NCBI RefSeq assembly: GCF_026013615.1
Contig: NZ_JAPDPI010000006.1
Coordinates: 1-64,000 of the forward strand
Length of the DNA: 64,000 nt
Origin: Plebeiibacterium marinum
GTDB lineage: Bacteria > Bacteroidota > Bacteroidia > Bacteroidales > Marinilabiliaceae
Reading direction: 5' to 3'
Within the stretch, counting starts at the first letter, position 1, and every line of letters begins with the position of its first letter. The translations under genes were made by a program, and so were the position numbers. Below are positions 28,272-39,800 of the stretch, one piece after another. Below the pieces are notes generated by a model. That model was not told where the DNA came from and did no database searches. It saw nothing but the letters and a program-made list of their open reading frames with translations.

Positions 28272-29579
28272 TTATAAATCTTTTATAAGCACGTTATAAT
28301 CTGAAGAGTATCTGAGTTTTTTAAACTTATCCACCACTCCTTTAACTTTTTCCAGACTTTCCGTTTCTTCAAAATGAAGATTATTACTGCCTGTAGTTTC
28401 CAGCATATCCAGAATTTTAGAGATAGTAAGCTGATTTATGTCAAGAGCTGGATTGTAAGAGGTAATTCCACTTGATTCAATGGTTACTTCTATTAACACC
28501 TTACACCTTACTAAATCATACAAAATTTCATTGATCAATCGGATTGGAAATCTTAACGCCATGGAAAGTTTTAAGGAGTTCAATGGTTCTTCCCCCTTTT
28601 CAAAACGTTTTATCACCTCATAACACACCATTAATGCCACAATCCTTTTATACTCAAGGCTTACATTTTTTGTATCTGCCTCAAACTCAAAACTATTAAC
28701 ATTTTGCACAGCAAAAGAAATTTCGGCACCAAACATTACAATCAGCCAACTTGCCTGCATCCAGAACAAAAACAATGGCAATGCGGCAAAACTACCATAA
28801 ATGGCATTATACCTGGAAACACCTACCATAAAATTGATGAAATAGTATTGCAAAACCTGAAACAACACTCCCGCAACAACTCCACCAACAAGAGCTGACA
28901 CAAAATTCACTTTTGTATTGGGCATAATCAGGATAAGCATTGTAAACGCAAAACATATGAGCACATACGGCAAAAGCATTGATAACATTTTACCAACATA
29001 GCTTAAAGCTTCATAATCATTGAATTTTGCTGAAACAAATACAATCATACTACTACTTGAAACTAAGAATAGAAATGCTACGATCATCAATGCAATATAA
29101 TCAGTAAATTTTCTGGCAAAATTTCTTGAACTCTTAACTTCCCAAATGTCATTAAAACTTTGCTCAATGTTACCTAAAACCTGCATTACTGACCAAAAGA
29201 GAATTATTAAGCCTACTCCTATTATCAATCCACTTTTTGTACTTTTTACATACTTCTCTGCCAAAAGCAAAATATAGTTCAACACTTCTTCCTGTCCTAC
29301 CATTTTATTGGTAAGCTCCGATTTTAATGTCTCATCTAAACCAAAACCTAATGCAATACCATATAATAATGCCACCATTGGCACTACTGACATCAATGAA
29401 TAAAACGTAAGTGCGGATGCTTTTTGCTGGCATTTATCGTAAAAAAAACCCTTTATAGCCAAATATAAAATCCTAACAGTATTTATAATAAGAACATGAG
29501 GCCGGGAAAGTTCAAATTTCTGGATACGCCAAATGTCTTCAGTCAGATATTTTACAGCTTTTGAAAAGAACTCAGTCAT
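28272..29579 (-). CDS. YihY/BrkB family inner-membrane protein
   Basis: A 435-residue polytopic protein read from the ATG at 29579 (MTEFFSKAVKYL). The N-terminal 300 residues hold about six hydrophobic segments and the family's KASALTFYSLMSVVPMVALLY at the first, plus the conserved WSVMQVLGNIEQSFNDIW and YRYNAIYGSFAALPLFLFW-type segment. The remaining 130 residues are cytoplasmic and helical with a winged-helix-like feel, the usual extension in this phylum. BrkB was once considered a virulence factor or an RNase BN; the function of the family is unsettled. An in-frame start 48 bases upstream is in the gap next to rnpB and is not favoured. Confidence 0.88.
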   Translation of the reverse strand: MTEFFSKAVKYLTEDIWRIQKFELSRPHVLIINTVRILYLAIKGFFYDKCQQKASALTFYSLMSVVPMVALLYGIALGFGLDETLKSELTNKMVGQEEVLNYILLLAEKYVKSTKSGLIIGVGLIILFWSVMQVLGNIEQSFNDIWEVKSSRNFARKFTDYIALMIVAFLFLVSSSSMIVFVSAKFNDYEALSYVGKMLSMLLPYVLICFAFTMLILIMPNTKVNFVSALVGGVVAGVLFQVLQYYFINFMVGVSRYNAIYGSFAALPLFLFWMQASWLIVMFGAEISFAVQNVNSFEFEADTKNVSLEYKRIVALMVCYEVIKRFEKGEEPLNSLKLSMALRFPIRLINEILYDLVRCKVLIEVTIESSGITSYNPALDINQLTISKILDMLETTGSNNLHFEETESLEKVKGVVDKFKKLRYSSDYNVLIKDL

Positions 29580-29657
29580 TGCAGATATTTTAAGCAAAAA
29601 TACAAACATCTTTCTAACCTGATACAAGAATTATACAGGCCAACATTAGAAGAAAAA

Positions 29658-30021
29658 AATAGCAAGTCGATAAGCCGGGTTCTGTCATTTCCGAAGAAAC
29701 GGTCTATCATTTGTCTTGAATTATGGTCACCCATAATTTCCAGCAACCTACCCCTCACGACTGTAAACATCAAAGCGAGTAGCTCTGTATCCGAAGAAAT
29801 CGTGATATATTTGGTCTTGCAATCCATGAGATACACGGCTACTTATGTTACCATAAGTACCGGTGAGCTCTTACCTCACCTTTTCACCCTTACCAGTCAA
29901 TGACTGGCGGTAATTTTCTGTTGCATTACTCTATCCTTTCAGATAGCTTCCCGTTAGGAAGCATGGTACTCTATATTGCCCGGACTTTCCTCCATAAATG
30001 GCGATAGACTGACTTGCTATT
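29658..30021 (-). ncRNA. rnpB: RNase P RNA (bacterial type A)
   Basis: The catalytic RNA of RNase P, which makes the 5' ends of tRNAs, read on the minus strand from about 30021 to 29658. The 5' and 3' ends pair as a perfect 11-base P1 helix (AATAGCAAGTC / GACTTGCTATT). The conserved GGAGGAAAGTCCGGGC lies near the 5' end (plus strand 29978-29993) and the conserved ACAGAACCCGGCTTA near the 3' end (plus 29671-29684). The length of about 364 bases is normal. A run of T residues follows the 3' P1 strand, a likely terminator. No protein is encoded; the 86-codon frame inside is accidental. Confidence 0.95.
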
Positions 30022-30026
30022 CGATG

Positions 30027-30034
30027 CAAAAATA
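30027..30034 (-). promoter_or_regulatory. rnpB promoter -7 element
   Basis: On the minus strand the plus bases 30027-30034 read TATTTTTG, an exact TANNTTTG match, six bases before the inferred 5' end of the RNase P RNA. The spacing agrees well with transcription starting at about 30021, so I consider this the rnpB promoter. Confidence 0.6.
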
Positions 30035-30040
30035 AGATAA

Positions 30041-30694
30041 TTATTCAATTTGATAAGGTAAATACGAATCCAATTCCCTTACATACGCATTTTTAAAGCC
30101 TTTTGCCTTAATCTGGCCCAACTCAGCAACCGCTTCTTCATATTTATATTTCCCTATCGTATATCTATAAATTTTATCGTCGAGATAAAACTCCATAATA
30201 TTTTTTTCTTCAAGTCCCTTAAAATGACTTAAATAAACAGGAAATCTAAAGGCACTTAATTGTATTGTATAGGTTTTATTTGGATCCGGCTTAAAATTTA
30301 TTCCTGAGGATACTGATTTACCACCTTTAAGAATGTATTTACTCGTGTTTACAATAAAGGCCTGAGTATACCCCAAATCACGATAATAAACCAATTCATT
30401 TTGTGCAGCCTTTTTATTTGGATAACTTCCTACAGTATAACGCATGAAACCATCGGCACAATCAAACTCGCGGGCTTCTTCAACATTATTAAAAAACCCA
30501 GGCTCTCCTGCAGGATATTTCAAGGCAATTATCTGAATAGCATAATCTGGTTTATCAGATAAGTTAAATACACTAACAATTTTTTTTGAGGTTCTTAACG
30601 GACCTAATTTATCTACTTTATTTTGGCCATATATTGGACTAACCAACAGTGCAAATACGGCTAAAAACACAATATATCCTGATTTCATTTTCAT
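30041..30694 (-). CDS. secreted protein with two SPOR-like repeats
   Basis: A 217-residue protein with a signal peptide (hydrophobic to about residue 21, ending IYGQ) and two internally similar halves, about residues 48-120 and 132-205. Each half begins with YAIQIIAL or YTIQLSAF and ends with a Tyr-rich Y-x-x-G-x-Y-x-x-x-x-A-x-x-x-L unit, the pattern of SPOR domains, which bind denuded peptidoglycan glycan strands. This suggests a periplasmic wall-binding protein. It is 21 bases downstream of the PorE-like gene and 19 bases upstream of the RNase P RNA, so it closes the secretion operon. The SPOR call is from pattern only. Confidence 0.7.
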   Translation of the reverse strand: MKMKSGYIVFLAVFALLVSPIYGQNKVDKLGPLRTSKKIVSVFNLSDKPDYAIQIIALKYPAGEPGFFNNVEEAREFDCADGFMRYTVGSYPNKKAAQNELVYYRDLGYTQAFIVNTSKYILKGGKSVSSGINFKPDPNKTYTIQLSAFRFPVYLSHFKGLEEKNIMEFYLDDKIYRYTIGKYKYEEAVAELGQIKAKGFKNAYVRELDSYLPYQIE

Positions 30695-30715
30695 TGTCTT
30701 TTTATCTTACGAGTG

Positions 30716-32752
30716 TTATTTATTCTTTACCCTCCAAACAACAACTTCAATCCTTCTATTTTTAAGCTGTTCTTCATTACTACACAGAACACCTCTTTTA
30801 CATTTATTTACTATATATCTTTCACCATAGCCACGTGGAATAGTTGATTCCCCATCAACACCTTTCTCCATCAGCATACCTTCCACTTTTTCACCCATGC
30901 GCTGTGAATTAAACAAGTTATCAAGCTTACTTCCCCTGGCATCTGTATGAGAATTCAATTTAACTACAATTTGGTTATTTTTTTGAAGATATACGGCTAA
31001 TCTATCTAGAGTTTTTAAACTTTCCTCCGTTAATTCCATTCCTTCATAATACAATACCATACCACTTATATCATCCAGAACGTCATCATTAAAAATTGGG
31101 GTTAAGGCCAATCCATTGCTATTTAAATCAGCTAACTCCATAATATTAACTATCATACGTTTAGCATTAAACTCACCATCCTTTGAAAATACCAATTCAA
31201 ACTCCTGCCCCTCTTTTCTGTACTCATCAGGAATAACCACGTTAAAAGCACCCTTATCATCAGAAACTCCGGTTGCTACAACTTTGCCAGTTGCATCATC
31301 AATAATTTCCACTGTAACTCCTGCTGCAGCAATATTACTATAGGTAGATTTTACTTTAGCATTAAATAACTCTGGAAACATCGACAAATCTACTACAGGC
31401 TTTTCAACCACTTCCTCAACAACTATAGTTTCCTCTGGTAAATTTTCTAAATCAATAACATCTCCTTCTTCCGGAATAACCTCTTCTTCTTTCTCTCCAA
31501 TGAACTCCACCGTAAATATCAAATCCTCTCCACTTTCTGTACGACTACTAGATAGAAAACCTTTTTCAGGATTTTTAGGACTTACAATGTACGCAAAGTC
31601 GTCTGCTACTGAGTTAAACGGTTGATACATGTTCCTAACATTTTTCCATGCTCCTTCTTCGTAATCAGCCCTAAACAAGTCTAATCCACCAAATCCATAA
31701 TGTCCATCAGAAGAGAAATACAAAACATTATCATTACTTATGTAAGGAAAAACTTCATCACCAAAGGTATTTACCTCAGGCCCAAGATTTTTCACTTTTC
31801 CATACATTCCTCCCCGTAACCTTTCTACCCTGTACAAATCTTTTCCTCCACGGCCTCCGTTACCTTCCATATTTGATACGAAATACAGGAATTTATCATC
31901 TGGAGAGACAGCTGGATGACCATAATCGAAATTTTCATCAATAAATGGCAACTCTATTTCTTTATCCCAATCATTTCCGTTATAATTTCTTTTATAGAGC
32001 TTTAATCGGCTTTCACCACCCTTTACACGAACAACTTTGGTATAATACATAGTATTAAAATCGGAAGTAAAAGAAATTGCACCAATATGATAAGGAGTTA
32101 CTAATGCTTTGGAAAAAAGTCTTCCCTTTTGAATTTCATGATCCACTAAATCGGAATAATATAAATTCAGGAATGCTTTCCCTTGCCTATCAACGTTTTT
32201 AGATCCTGATTCAGAAGCAGATGAATATACTACCCCATCTTTATAAAACTGAATACCAAATGACTGTCCTGATGTAAAAATTGGTGAAGGGTTTACCCTG
32301 TAAGGTTCTTGATCGGTGTGAGCTGCAGCCCAATTACAGGACTGGATTAACTCATTAACCTGAACAGGATTGGCCCCTGCTTTTAAAGCCTTTTCGTACC
32401 AAAAAACAGCACCTCTATCTTCTTTTGCATAAAGACCTGAACGATGGTAAACTTTTGCGTAAATAAGAAAATCCTCTTGGGTAGATAGTTTATCTTCCAC
32501 TTCAATTAATGTAGTAAGAGCACGTTCTATGTTATTTAACTCAAAATAACACTTACCCATTTTAATTTGTACATCACTACTTAGTTTTTCACCATCATTT
32601 TGCGCCTCCAGGTATACTTGTAATGCCTGGTAGTATTCTGCCTTTTTATAATAACTGTTGCCCTTATTTACCAACTTACTTTGGGCAAAGGTACTTTGTA
32701 CACCTAAACTTATAATAATGGCAAAAACTATGTTTTGTACAATCTTCTTCAT
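30716..32752 (-). CDS. PorE-like OmpA-family protein of the type IX secretion system
   Basis: A 678-residue protein with a signal peptide (to about residue 23), TPR repeats (about 25-140), a WD40/PD40-type beta propeller with repeated SPDDKFLYFVSN-like units (about 155-440), a carboxypeptidase-regulatory-like beta domain (about 460-550) and a C-terminal OmpA peptidoglycan-binding domain with HTDARG and NRRIEV. This four-domain order is that of PorE of Porphyromonas gingivalis, which links the type IX secretion system to peptidoglycan. Here the signal peptide lacks a lipobox Cys, so it is not a lipoprotein. It lies 152 bases after the PorP/SprF gene in the same orientation. Confidence 0.85.
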   Translation of the reverse strand: MKKIVQNIVFAIIISLGVQSTFAQSKLVNKGNSYYKKAEYYQALQVYLEAQNDGEKLSSDVQIKMGKCYFELNNIERALTTLIEVEDKLSTQEDFLIYAKVYHRSGLYAKEDRGAVFWYEKALKAGANPVQVNELIQSCNWAAAHTDQEPYRVNPSPIFTSGQSFGIQFYKDGVVYSSASESGSKNVDRQGKAFLNLYYSDLVDHEIQKGRLFSKALVTPYHIGAISFTSDFNTMYYTKVVRVKGGESRLKLYKRNYNGNDWDKEIELPFIDENFDYGHPAVSPDDKFLYFVSNMEGNGGRGGKDLYRVERLRGGMYGKVKNLGPEVNTFGDEVFPYISNDNVLYFSSDGHYGFGGLDLFRADYEEGAWKNVRNMYQPFNSVADDFAYIVSPKNPEKGFLSSSRTESGEDLIFTVEFIGEKEEEVIPEEGDVIDLENLPEETIVVEEVVEKPVVDLSMFPELFNAKVKSTYSNIAAAGVTVEIIDDATGKVVATGVSDDKGAFNVVIPDEYRKEGQEFELVFSKDGEFNAKRMIVNIMELADLNSNGLALTPIFNDDVLDDISGMVLYYEGMELTEESLKTLDRLAVYLQKNNQIVVKLNSHTDARGSKLDNLFNSQRMGEKVEGMLMEKGVDGESTIPRGYGERYIVNKCKRGVLCSNEEQLKNRRIEVVVWRVKNK

Positions 32753-32904
32753 AATTAAAGATATTAAAGCTATGATTACTATAACATTACGAAAACACCC
32801 GTAAACAATATAAATCAGCTAATATGTTAGGAATAAATTTTACTTTTGTTAATCACAAATTTCAGACAATTTTATTAAATATTCTATTAATAACAGAAAT
32901 AATA

Positions 32905-33849
32905 CTAGAAATATCTTATCGATCTCATTCCAGCCCTCCTGTTAAATGTAAAATCGAATTGAATACAGATCTCGTGAGACCCTAGTTTAGCATATTGGTT
33001 TAACGAATTAAAAGAATAATCAAACGAATACCTAAAAGTATATGGTGACTTTCTATTTGGTTTAAATTCAGCCAGGAACACCGCACTTGATATAGAACGA
33101 TATGACAATCCCAACCATAGAGTTTCCATCAATAACACATTACCTGAAATATCAAATTGCAAAGGAGCTCCGGCAACCTCTCTAAATAATAGCGTAGGCT
33201 TAATTTTAACGTCATTCCAATCAAACACATATCCACCATACAGATACATGGTCATATTGTTAAAATCCAGAGTGTTTTTAAAACTATTCTGATCCTGATC
33301 AAAATTATTAGAAAACATTTTAGGAACAGAAAATCCCGCAAAATAATCTTCACCATACAAGTAAGCTCCAAAACCTACGTTCATTCCAATTTTAGACTGC
33401 TTGCCTTCAAAGACAGGATCTCCATACTCATCAGTAATTGCTTTTGTACCATCATACACAATTGAACTGGCTCCCAACTGCAATCCTAAAGATAAAAACC
33501 TAAGTCTATCAATCTCTAATTTATATGATGCAGAAACCATAGCATCGGTTGTACGAGAAAAACCAATCATATCATTCATAATGGAAACTCCAAAGCCTAA
33601 ATTAGTATCTTCAAGAGGTCCATGCACATTTAATGCTTGGTTCATTGGGGCTCCTTCCATACCAATCCATTGGTTACGGTTAATCAACAAACCACTCATA
33701 ACATCCCTTGTACCATTATAGGCAGGATTTAACAGTCCTTGGTTTCCTATATAATGATTATACTGAGTTACATCCTGCCCATAACTACTAATAAAACAAC
33801 TACCTGCAATTAGTATTATGAACAATCTTAATATATGGTTATATCTCAT
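32905..33849 (-). CDS. PorP/SprF family type IX secretion outer-membrane protein
   Basis: A 314-residue protein with a signal peptide and a beta-barrel-like body of alternating aromatic strands ending in a C-terminal Phe. The PorP/SprF signature is clear near the N-terminus (QYNHYIGNQGLLNPAYNG, then NRNQWIGMEGAPM and a GFGVSIMND strand). PorP/SprF proteins are needed for surface delivery of their co-encoded giant cargo with type-B C-terminal signals, as shown for SprF and SprB in Flavobacterium. That fits the gene just upstream in transcription order, 44 bases away, which encodes a giant protein with such a signal. It should sit in the outer membrane. Confidence 0.92.
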   Translation of the reverse strand: MRYNHILRLFIILIAGSCFISSYGQDVTQYNHYIGNQGLLNPAYNGTRDVMSGLLINRNQWIGMEGAPMNQALNVHGPLEDTNLGFGVSIMNDMIGFSRTTDAMVSASYKLEIDRLRFLSLGLQLGASSIVYDGTKAITDEYGDPVFEGKQSKIGMNVGFGAYLYGEDYFAGFSVPKMFSNNFDQDQNSFKNTLDFNNMTMYLYGGYVFDWNDVKIKPTLLFREVAGAPLQFDISGNVLLMETLWLGLSYRSISSAVFLAEFKPNRKSPYTFRYSFDYSFNSLNQYAKLGSHEICIQFDFTFNRRAGMRSIRYF

Positions 33850-33893
33850 ATCTTTATATTTCTTAGTTAAGACTCAAGTTATATATACGTACC

Positions 33894-36800
33894 TTATCTT
33901 CTTAATTCAATATAGCCACTGTACTCCTTCACACTTGTCTTTTCTTCTCCAGTAACATTAACTTCAACACTATATACATAAAAGTATGTTCCATTTGGCA
34001 AATCAGTTCCTATTGATACCATATTTGCTGTAGTCGAGGTACCATCCCACCATTCACCATCTCCTCCATAAGTATCACCCTTAGATCTATACACTAATGC
34101 TCCCCAACGGTTAAACACTTCTAATTTTGATTTTTCGGCACTATATCTGCCATCTTCTTCAATCCCTGAAATTTTGAAATAATCATTAATATCATCTCCA
34201 TTAGGAGAGAATGCATTTGGAATCAAGAATGTTTTTCCTTCTTCAATACCTTTATTTCCCACAAAGATATACACTTTAGCTGAGTCAATACGGGGTCTTG
34301 TATCAGGATATTCTATATTCTTAAAGTAATATGTAACAGAATCTCTACCGAAGAATCCTGGTATTTTAGTATAAACTAAAACTCCTGTCTTTTCATCAAT
34401 GATCACTGAACCACTTTCAATATCTTTTATAACTTCAGCTGAATTAGGATTAAACCAGAACCTAAGATTGCCATCACCTTCTACTTCAGGATCATACAAC
34501 ACATCTATTGCAGGATTCCAAGTATCGTTAGTAAACTCATCGGATCCAGGAACAATCACAGTCCCAGTATTATCACCTTTTGCAAGATTTAAATAATCAT
34601 CTTCAGCATTTAATGGGTACTGCTCTAATCTAACTATTCCATCCATTTCAGCACTACAGCCCATATTGCTAACAGCCTGAACCGTATAAATACCATCTGC
34701 AGATCTTCTTCCAAAATTAATAGATCCTCCTGTACTCAAACTATCTACTGCTGGATCAATTTCAGAACCATTTAATAAAAGTTTATAAGTAATTGCATCC
34801 TCTTCTGGTGCGGAATTATCCAATATTAATTCATCAGAATCTACAAGTCCATAACATACTTCACTTGAACAATCCAAATCTCCAATCTGGAAAATTTCAA
34901 TATTCGGTGTAGGATTCATTATTATCTCGAAAGTATCAACTGTACTAACAAAACAACCTGATTCAAAGTTTCGAGCTATAACATGATATTCACCGTTGGG
35001 TATATAATTCACAAATTCAATAACATCACCGTTACCATCCTGGAACCCAAGCGTAACACCATCATCATCTTTCAATTGGTATCCTATTCCATTTTCAGAA
35101 TTTGTAACCTGAACCTTAATTCCTTCATCTCCTTCACAATAACTATCTCCTCCTACCAGAGTATATTGAGGAGCCAATGGAGTATCTTTATACGAAATTT
35201 CAATTACATCTAGTAACAATGAATCACAATCTCCTTCAACCATTGACATTGCCCATATCTCATATGTCTCTTCTCCCGATACAGGTTCTGTTACCACCCA
35301 TGAAACCGGATCTCTATCAGTACCTGTTATGGTATCTAAGATTGCACCATATGAAGCTTCAATTCTATATCTTCTATCTATTTCGAAACCATCAAGTGTA
35401 ATTGTTGCACCTATTGAACCACATACATTCTCACTATCAATAGATACCTGATGCTCTTCAGGTTTGCTTCTAGCATTCAAGGCTATACTAACACCACCAT
35501 TAATAGGTATAATACAGGCATCGCCGCCTCTAGTAGCCTGGAAGGTATAAATTCCTTCTGTAAAATTGGTACCTAATGATAATATACCAGAATCAGTTCC
35601 TGTAACTTCAGCTACAACAACATTTGTTTCATCTATAACCTGATATACCACATCTGCCTCATGATCAGATAAGCTGAACTCAACACCTTCGCCATCACAA
35701 TACACGTTGCTATCATATACAACAGTTTGGTCTACGGGAGCAACACTTTGATGAACATCTACAACTCCGTTCATACTGGATGTACAACCTTTATCTGTAG
35801 TTGCTATAACTGTATAAGTTCCAATATCAGTAAATCTACCAAAAGTAATAGTATCCGTTTCTGCTCCTCCAATCGCTGGTGAATCCAATTTATCATCCAA
35901 TAATGATCCATTAAAGTATTGAAGCATATAGGAAACACCCTCTTCTGAATTGTCAATTGAAATCTCTGCACCTAAAGCAGGGTCACAGAATTCTCCTGAA
36001 CCTATCATTTTATATGCCTCTGGTAACGGATTAACATTCAGCACTACTCGATTGGTCATTTCCATCTCACAACTAACTGAAATACCAACTACTAAATATT
36101 CACCTTCTCCATTAACAAGTGGAAAATTCATACTGTTTCCATCTCCAGTAATTGTTTCTTCTGCATTTTCACCTGCAACTCCATACTTATGACTTAACCA
36201 TAGTTCATACGTAACTCCGGCTTCGGTATCATTCAATCCAAATACAACACCCGGATCACCGTTACATATCTCACCTTCACCAGTAACAACTTGTTTTGTA
36301 ACTACTCCGGCAATATCTATAAATACAGAACCTGATAAATAGATTGAACAACCATTTAATGTAGCCATTGCCGTGTACTCGGCATTGTCTTTATCGACAA
36401 TAGGTGCAAAATCAATATCATTACCATCTCCTACAATCGATGGCAAACCAGCATCGTAATATTCCGATCCAACCTTTTTTACCAGGTTATATTGTACACC
36501 AACCTGCGACATAACAACAGTAACAATTGAACCATCTCCACAACCTGTACCAACGTAAGTTTCAGAAATAAACCTATCTTCAGGCAATGGTTTCTCTGTA
36601 ATCGCAAATGTTCCATTCATTAAAGATTCACAATATGTAACTCCGTCTGTGCGTCGGGCAGTAACTTCATAGGTTCCTGTACTCGAAATCTCTATTTCCA
36701 GGACACCTCCAGTTCCTATAATTGCTGGTCCATAACTACCATCATCCAAATTATGCCACCTGTATTCAACATTTGATTCTGAACCTGGCAGATGTATAGT

Positions 36801-39800
36801 AGTACTTTCACCAGAACAATAATCACCATCACTTGTTAAATCATAAATATCTGGCAATGCATCAACTACCACTTCAATAGTGTTATTCATAGTATTGGTA
36901 CAACCAACTTCAGGAACAACTGCTTCAACAGAATAGACTCCTTCTGCATTATAAATACCGGTAAACAACAAGGAAGAACCTGCTGCATCTGTCCCCGTAA
37001 CTGTTTCTAACACTGTGGCACCATTGTATAAACTATACTCAACACCTTCCTCCTGATCATCAACACTTAAGGTAACGCCAGCCTCTCCTTCACAAAAATG
37101 ACCATTATTGTCAGCTACCAAATTAAATGCCGTAGGTGTTGGTATTATTGAAACATTAGCATAACCATCCATCAACAATTGACATCCAGTAGAAGTCTCA
37201 ATATTTGCAGTATATACACCTTCTTCTGATACTAAACCGAATGATAAAGAGCTATTATTTCCTAATAATGAAACACCTGTGTCATTACCATCACGAAATA
37301 ATTTATATGTAACAGTATTATCCAATGAACCATCTAATGCTAATTCTACTCCACCAACATTTTCACAATAACGTCCATCTGTAAGTTCATTCTCATTTGC
37401 TGGATCAACTACATATAATAAATTTGTTTTTAAATCTTCTCCTTCTATAGAAAATGTTCCGGACATATATCTTTGACACCCACTAATTACACTTTCTGCT
37501 AATATAGTATAAGAACCAATACCAAGTTGGGCACTAAAATCAAGCTGAGATCCAATACCAGTTAAGACTTCTATCGGAATTACATCATTAAGATATAATG
37601 TATATTCTACTTCAGTCTGGGAATTATCCAAAGAAATCACATGACCTGATCCTCCATTACAACCTACAGCCGGACTAGAACTCAATGATGTTAAATTATA
37701 TATATTAGGCAATAAGTATTCTGTAACCATTACCCTGTTATTCATTTCAAAACGTTCAGCAGGAACATCAGTATAAAAAGCCTCTACCCTATATTCATCT
37801 GTTCCCTGAATATCGTTCCAACGAACATCAACAGGAGTAGCGCTACTATACATAATAGAAGGCTCTACCTTTGAATTATCTGAAGTCCTTAATAATTCGT
37901 ACGTGATACCATCCTGAGGAGTACCTCCAACATATACGCTTACCCCAGTTTCACCCTCACAATAAGCAGGTTCCGTGGTTAATACATCCAGTAATATAAC
38001 ACTATCAAATACATTTATTGTAAGTGATTCTGAAGACATACAATCATTTCCATCATATACATCAACAGAAACAACATCTCCATTCACTAATGTAGCTGAT
38101 TCAAAAGTATTATCCGGTCCTCGTGGCTGAACTACAGTACCATTAACTGCAAATACATACTCAGCCCCTCCTCCTGCAGTAAACACAATATTTGTACCTG
38201 CAATAATTGAAGATCCAGGTACTGCATTTAAAGTAGCTGTTGGTAATGGATTAACTGTCATTGTTATATTACCGGTAGGTGTTGCACAGCCGGAAGTACT
38301 ATAAGACACTATGGCAGAAATACTTTCCCCATCATTCAATGTATTTGATGAGAATTGAGATTCACTACCTGGTCCTTGCACACTAGTCCCATCAATGAAA
38401 AATTCATATACGTCACCTCCTGCTACAGTATATGTAACTTCGTCGGTAGCACAAATAATATTATCTGCATCTGAACTTGAAAGAGAAACTACCGGAACAG
38501 GATTTACATTAACTGTTACACCAGAATGGGCTGCGGTACAACCATAAGTATCAGTTGCTGTTACAGTAATATTATCATTATTTGCTAAGGTAGTTGATCT
38601 AAATTCTTCAGAAACATCTGGCCCCTGTACGCTTACGGTGTTCACAAAGAACTCGTAACTAACTCCGCCTCCAGCTGTAAACACAATCTCTTCTCCCTGG
38701 CAAATAGTAGTTTGGTCGGCAGTTAATGTAGCCACTGGTTTACTAATGGTAACATTAACTGCTGAACTAATATTTTCACAATTATTTCCATCAAAAATCC
38801 TGACTTCTACGGCAAAATCATTTAGAGAGTGCCATGTAAAAGTATTATCTGCTTGAATTCCGGTTTCAGGATTTCCATCAACAAAGAACTGATAAGTTAA
38901 GCTTCCTGTACCAGCACCTGTCGCAGTAAATAAAACATCCTGGTTTTCACAAACCGTACTAGCATCTCCACTTAATGTTACTGTCGGTAAGTCATGCACT
39001 GTCATTGAAATTGGAGGTGAAGCTCCAAAACAATCACCATCATAGGCTACCACAGAAATTTGATCTCCATCAGCAAGTATTGAACTTGAAAAAGTATTAT
39101 TTACATCATCTTGTAAAACTTCCGATCCATTTCTATAATATATATACCTGTCAAAACCAGGTGAAGCAACAAAGTCAACAACTGAACCTAGACAAACTAC
39201 ATTTCCACCCGCACTGGTAATATTCAATGCTGGTATCGGATTGGCATTGATTGTCATAGTAATTACATTTGATGCATCAGCACACAATGTTGTATTATCT
39301 GTTGCAACTACATATATCTGGTCACCATCCTGCAAGTCTGGAGTTGTGTAAGTTGTTGATCCACTATGAACCGGATCATCAACTGCTCCCCTAATCCTAT
39401 GGAATACATAACTATAATTTCCACTACCTAAACTTCCCGCAGCATTAAAAGTAACATCAATACCGGCACATGCTTCTGTTGAACCTGGTTGAGGGGCACT
39501 AACACTAATGTCTGCCTGAACCTGATTTATAACAACATCAACAGTAGCTGTATTTGTACATGTATTGACATCTTCAACTGTTAATGCATAAGTTCCTGCA
39601 TTATTAATATCTACATTTGAAATTGTAGGATTTTGATCTGCATTATTAGTCCATCCATTAGGTCCTGACCATACATAACTTATCATACCATTAGGTAATC
39701 CACCTAAATTCAAATCCTCTCCTTCGCATAAAGGACCATTACTTGAAATAGAAGGTGATGGCAAATCATGCACCGTTACAAGCACAGTTGCTTCATCACT

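Noticed and set aside
29576-29836. 86-codon frame within the RNase P RNA
   Set aside because: The segment folds as RNase P RNA with conserved signature sequences; the frame is incidental.
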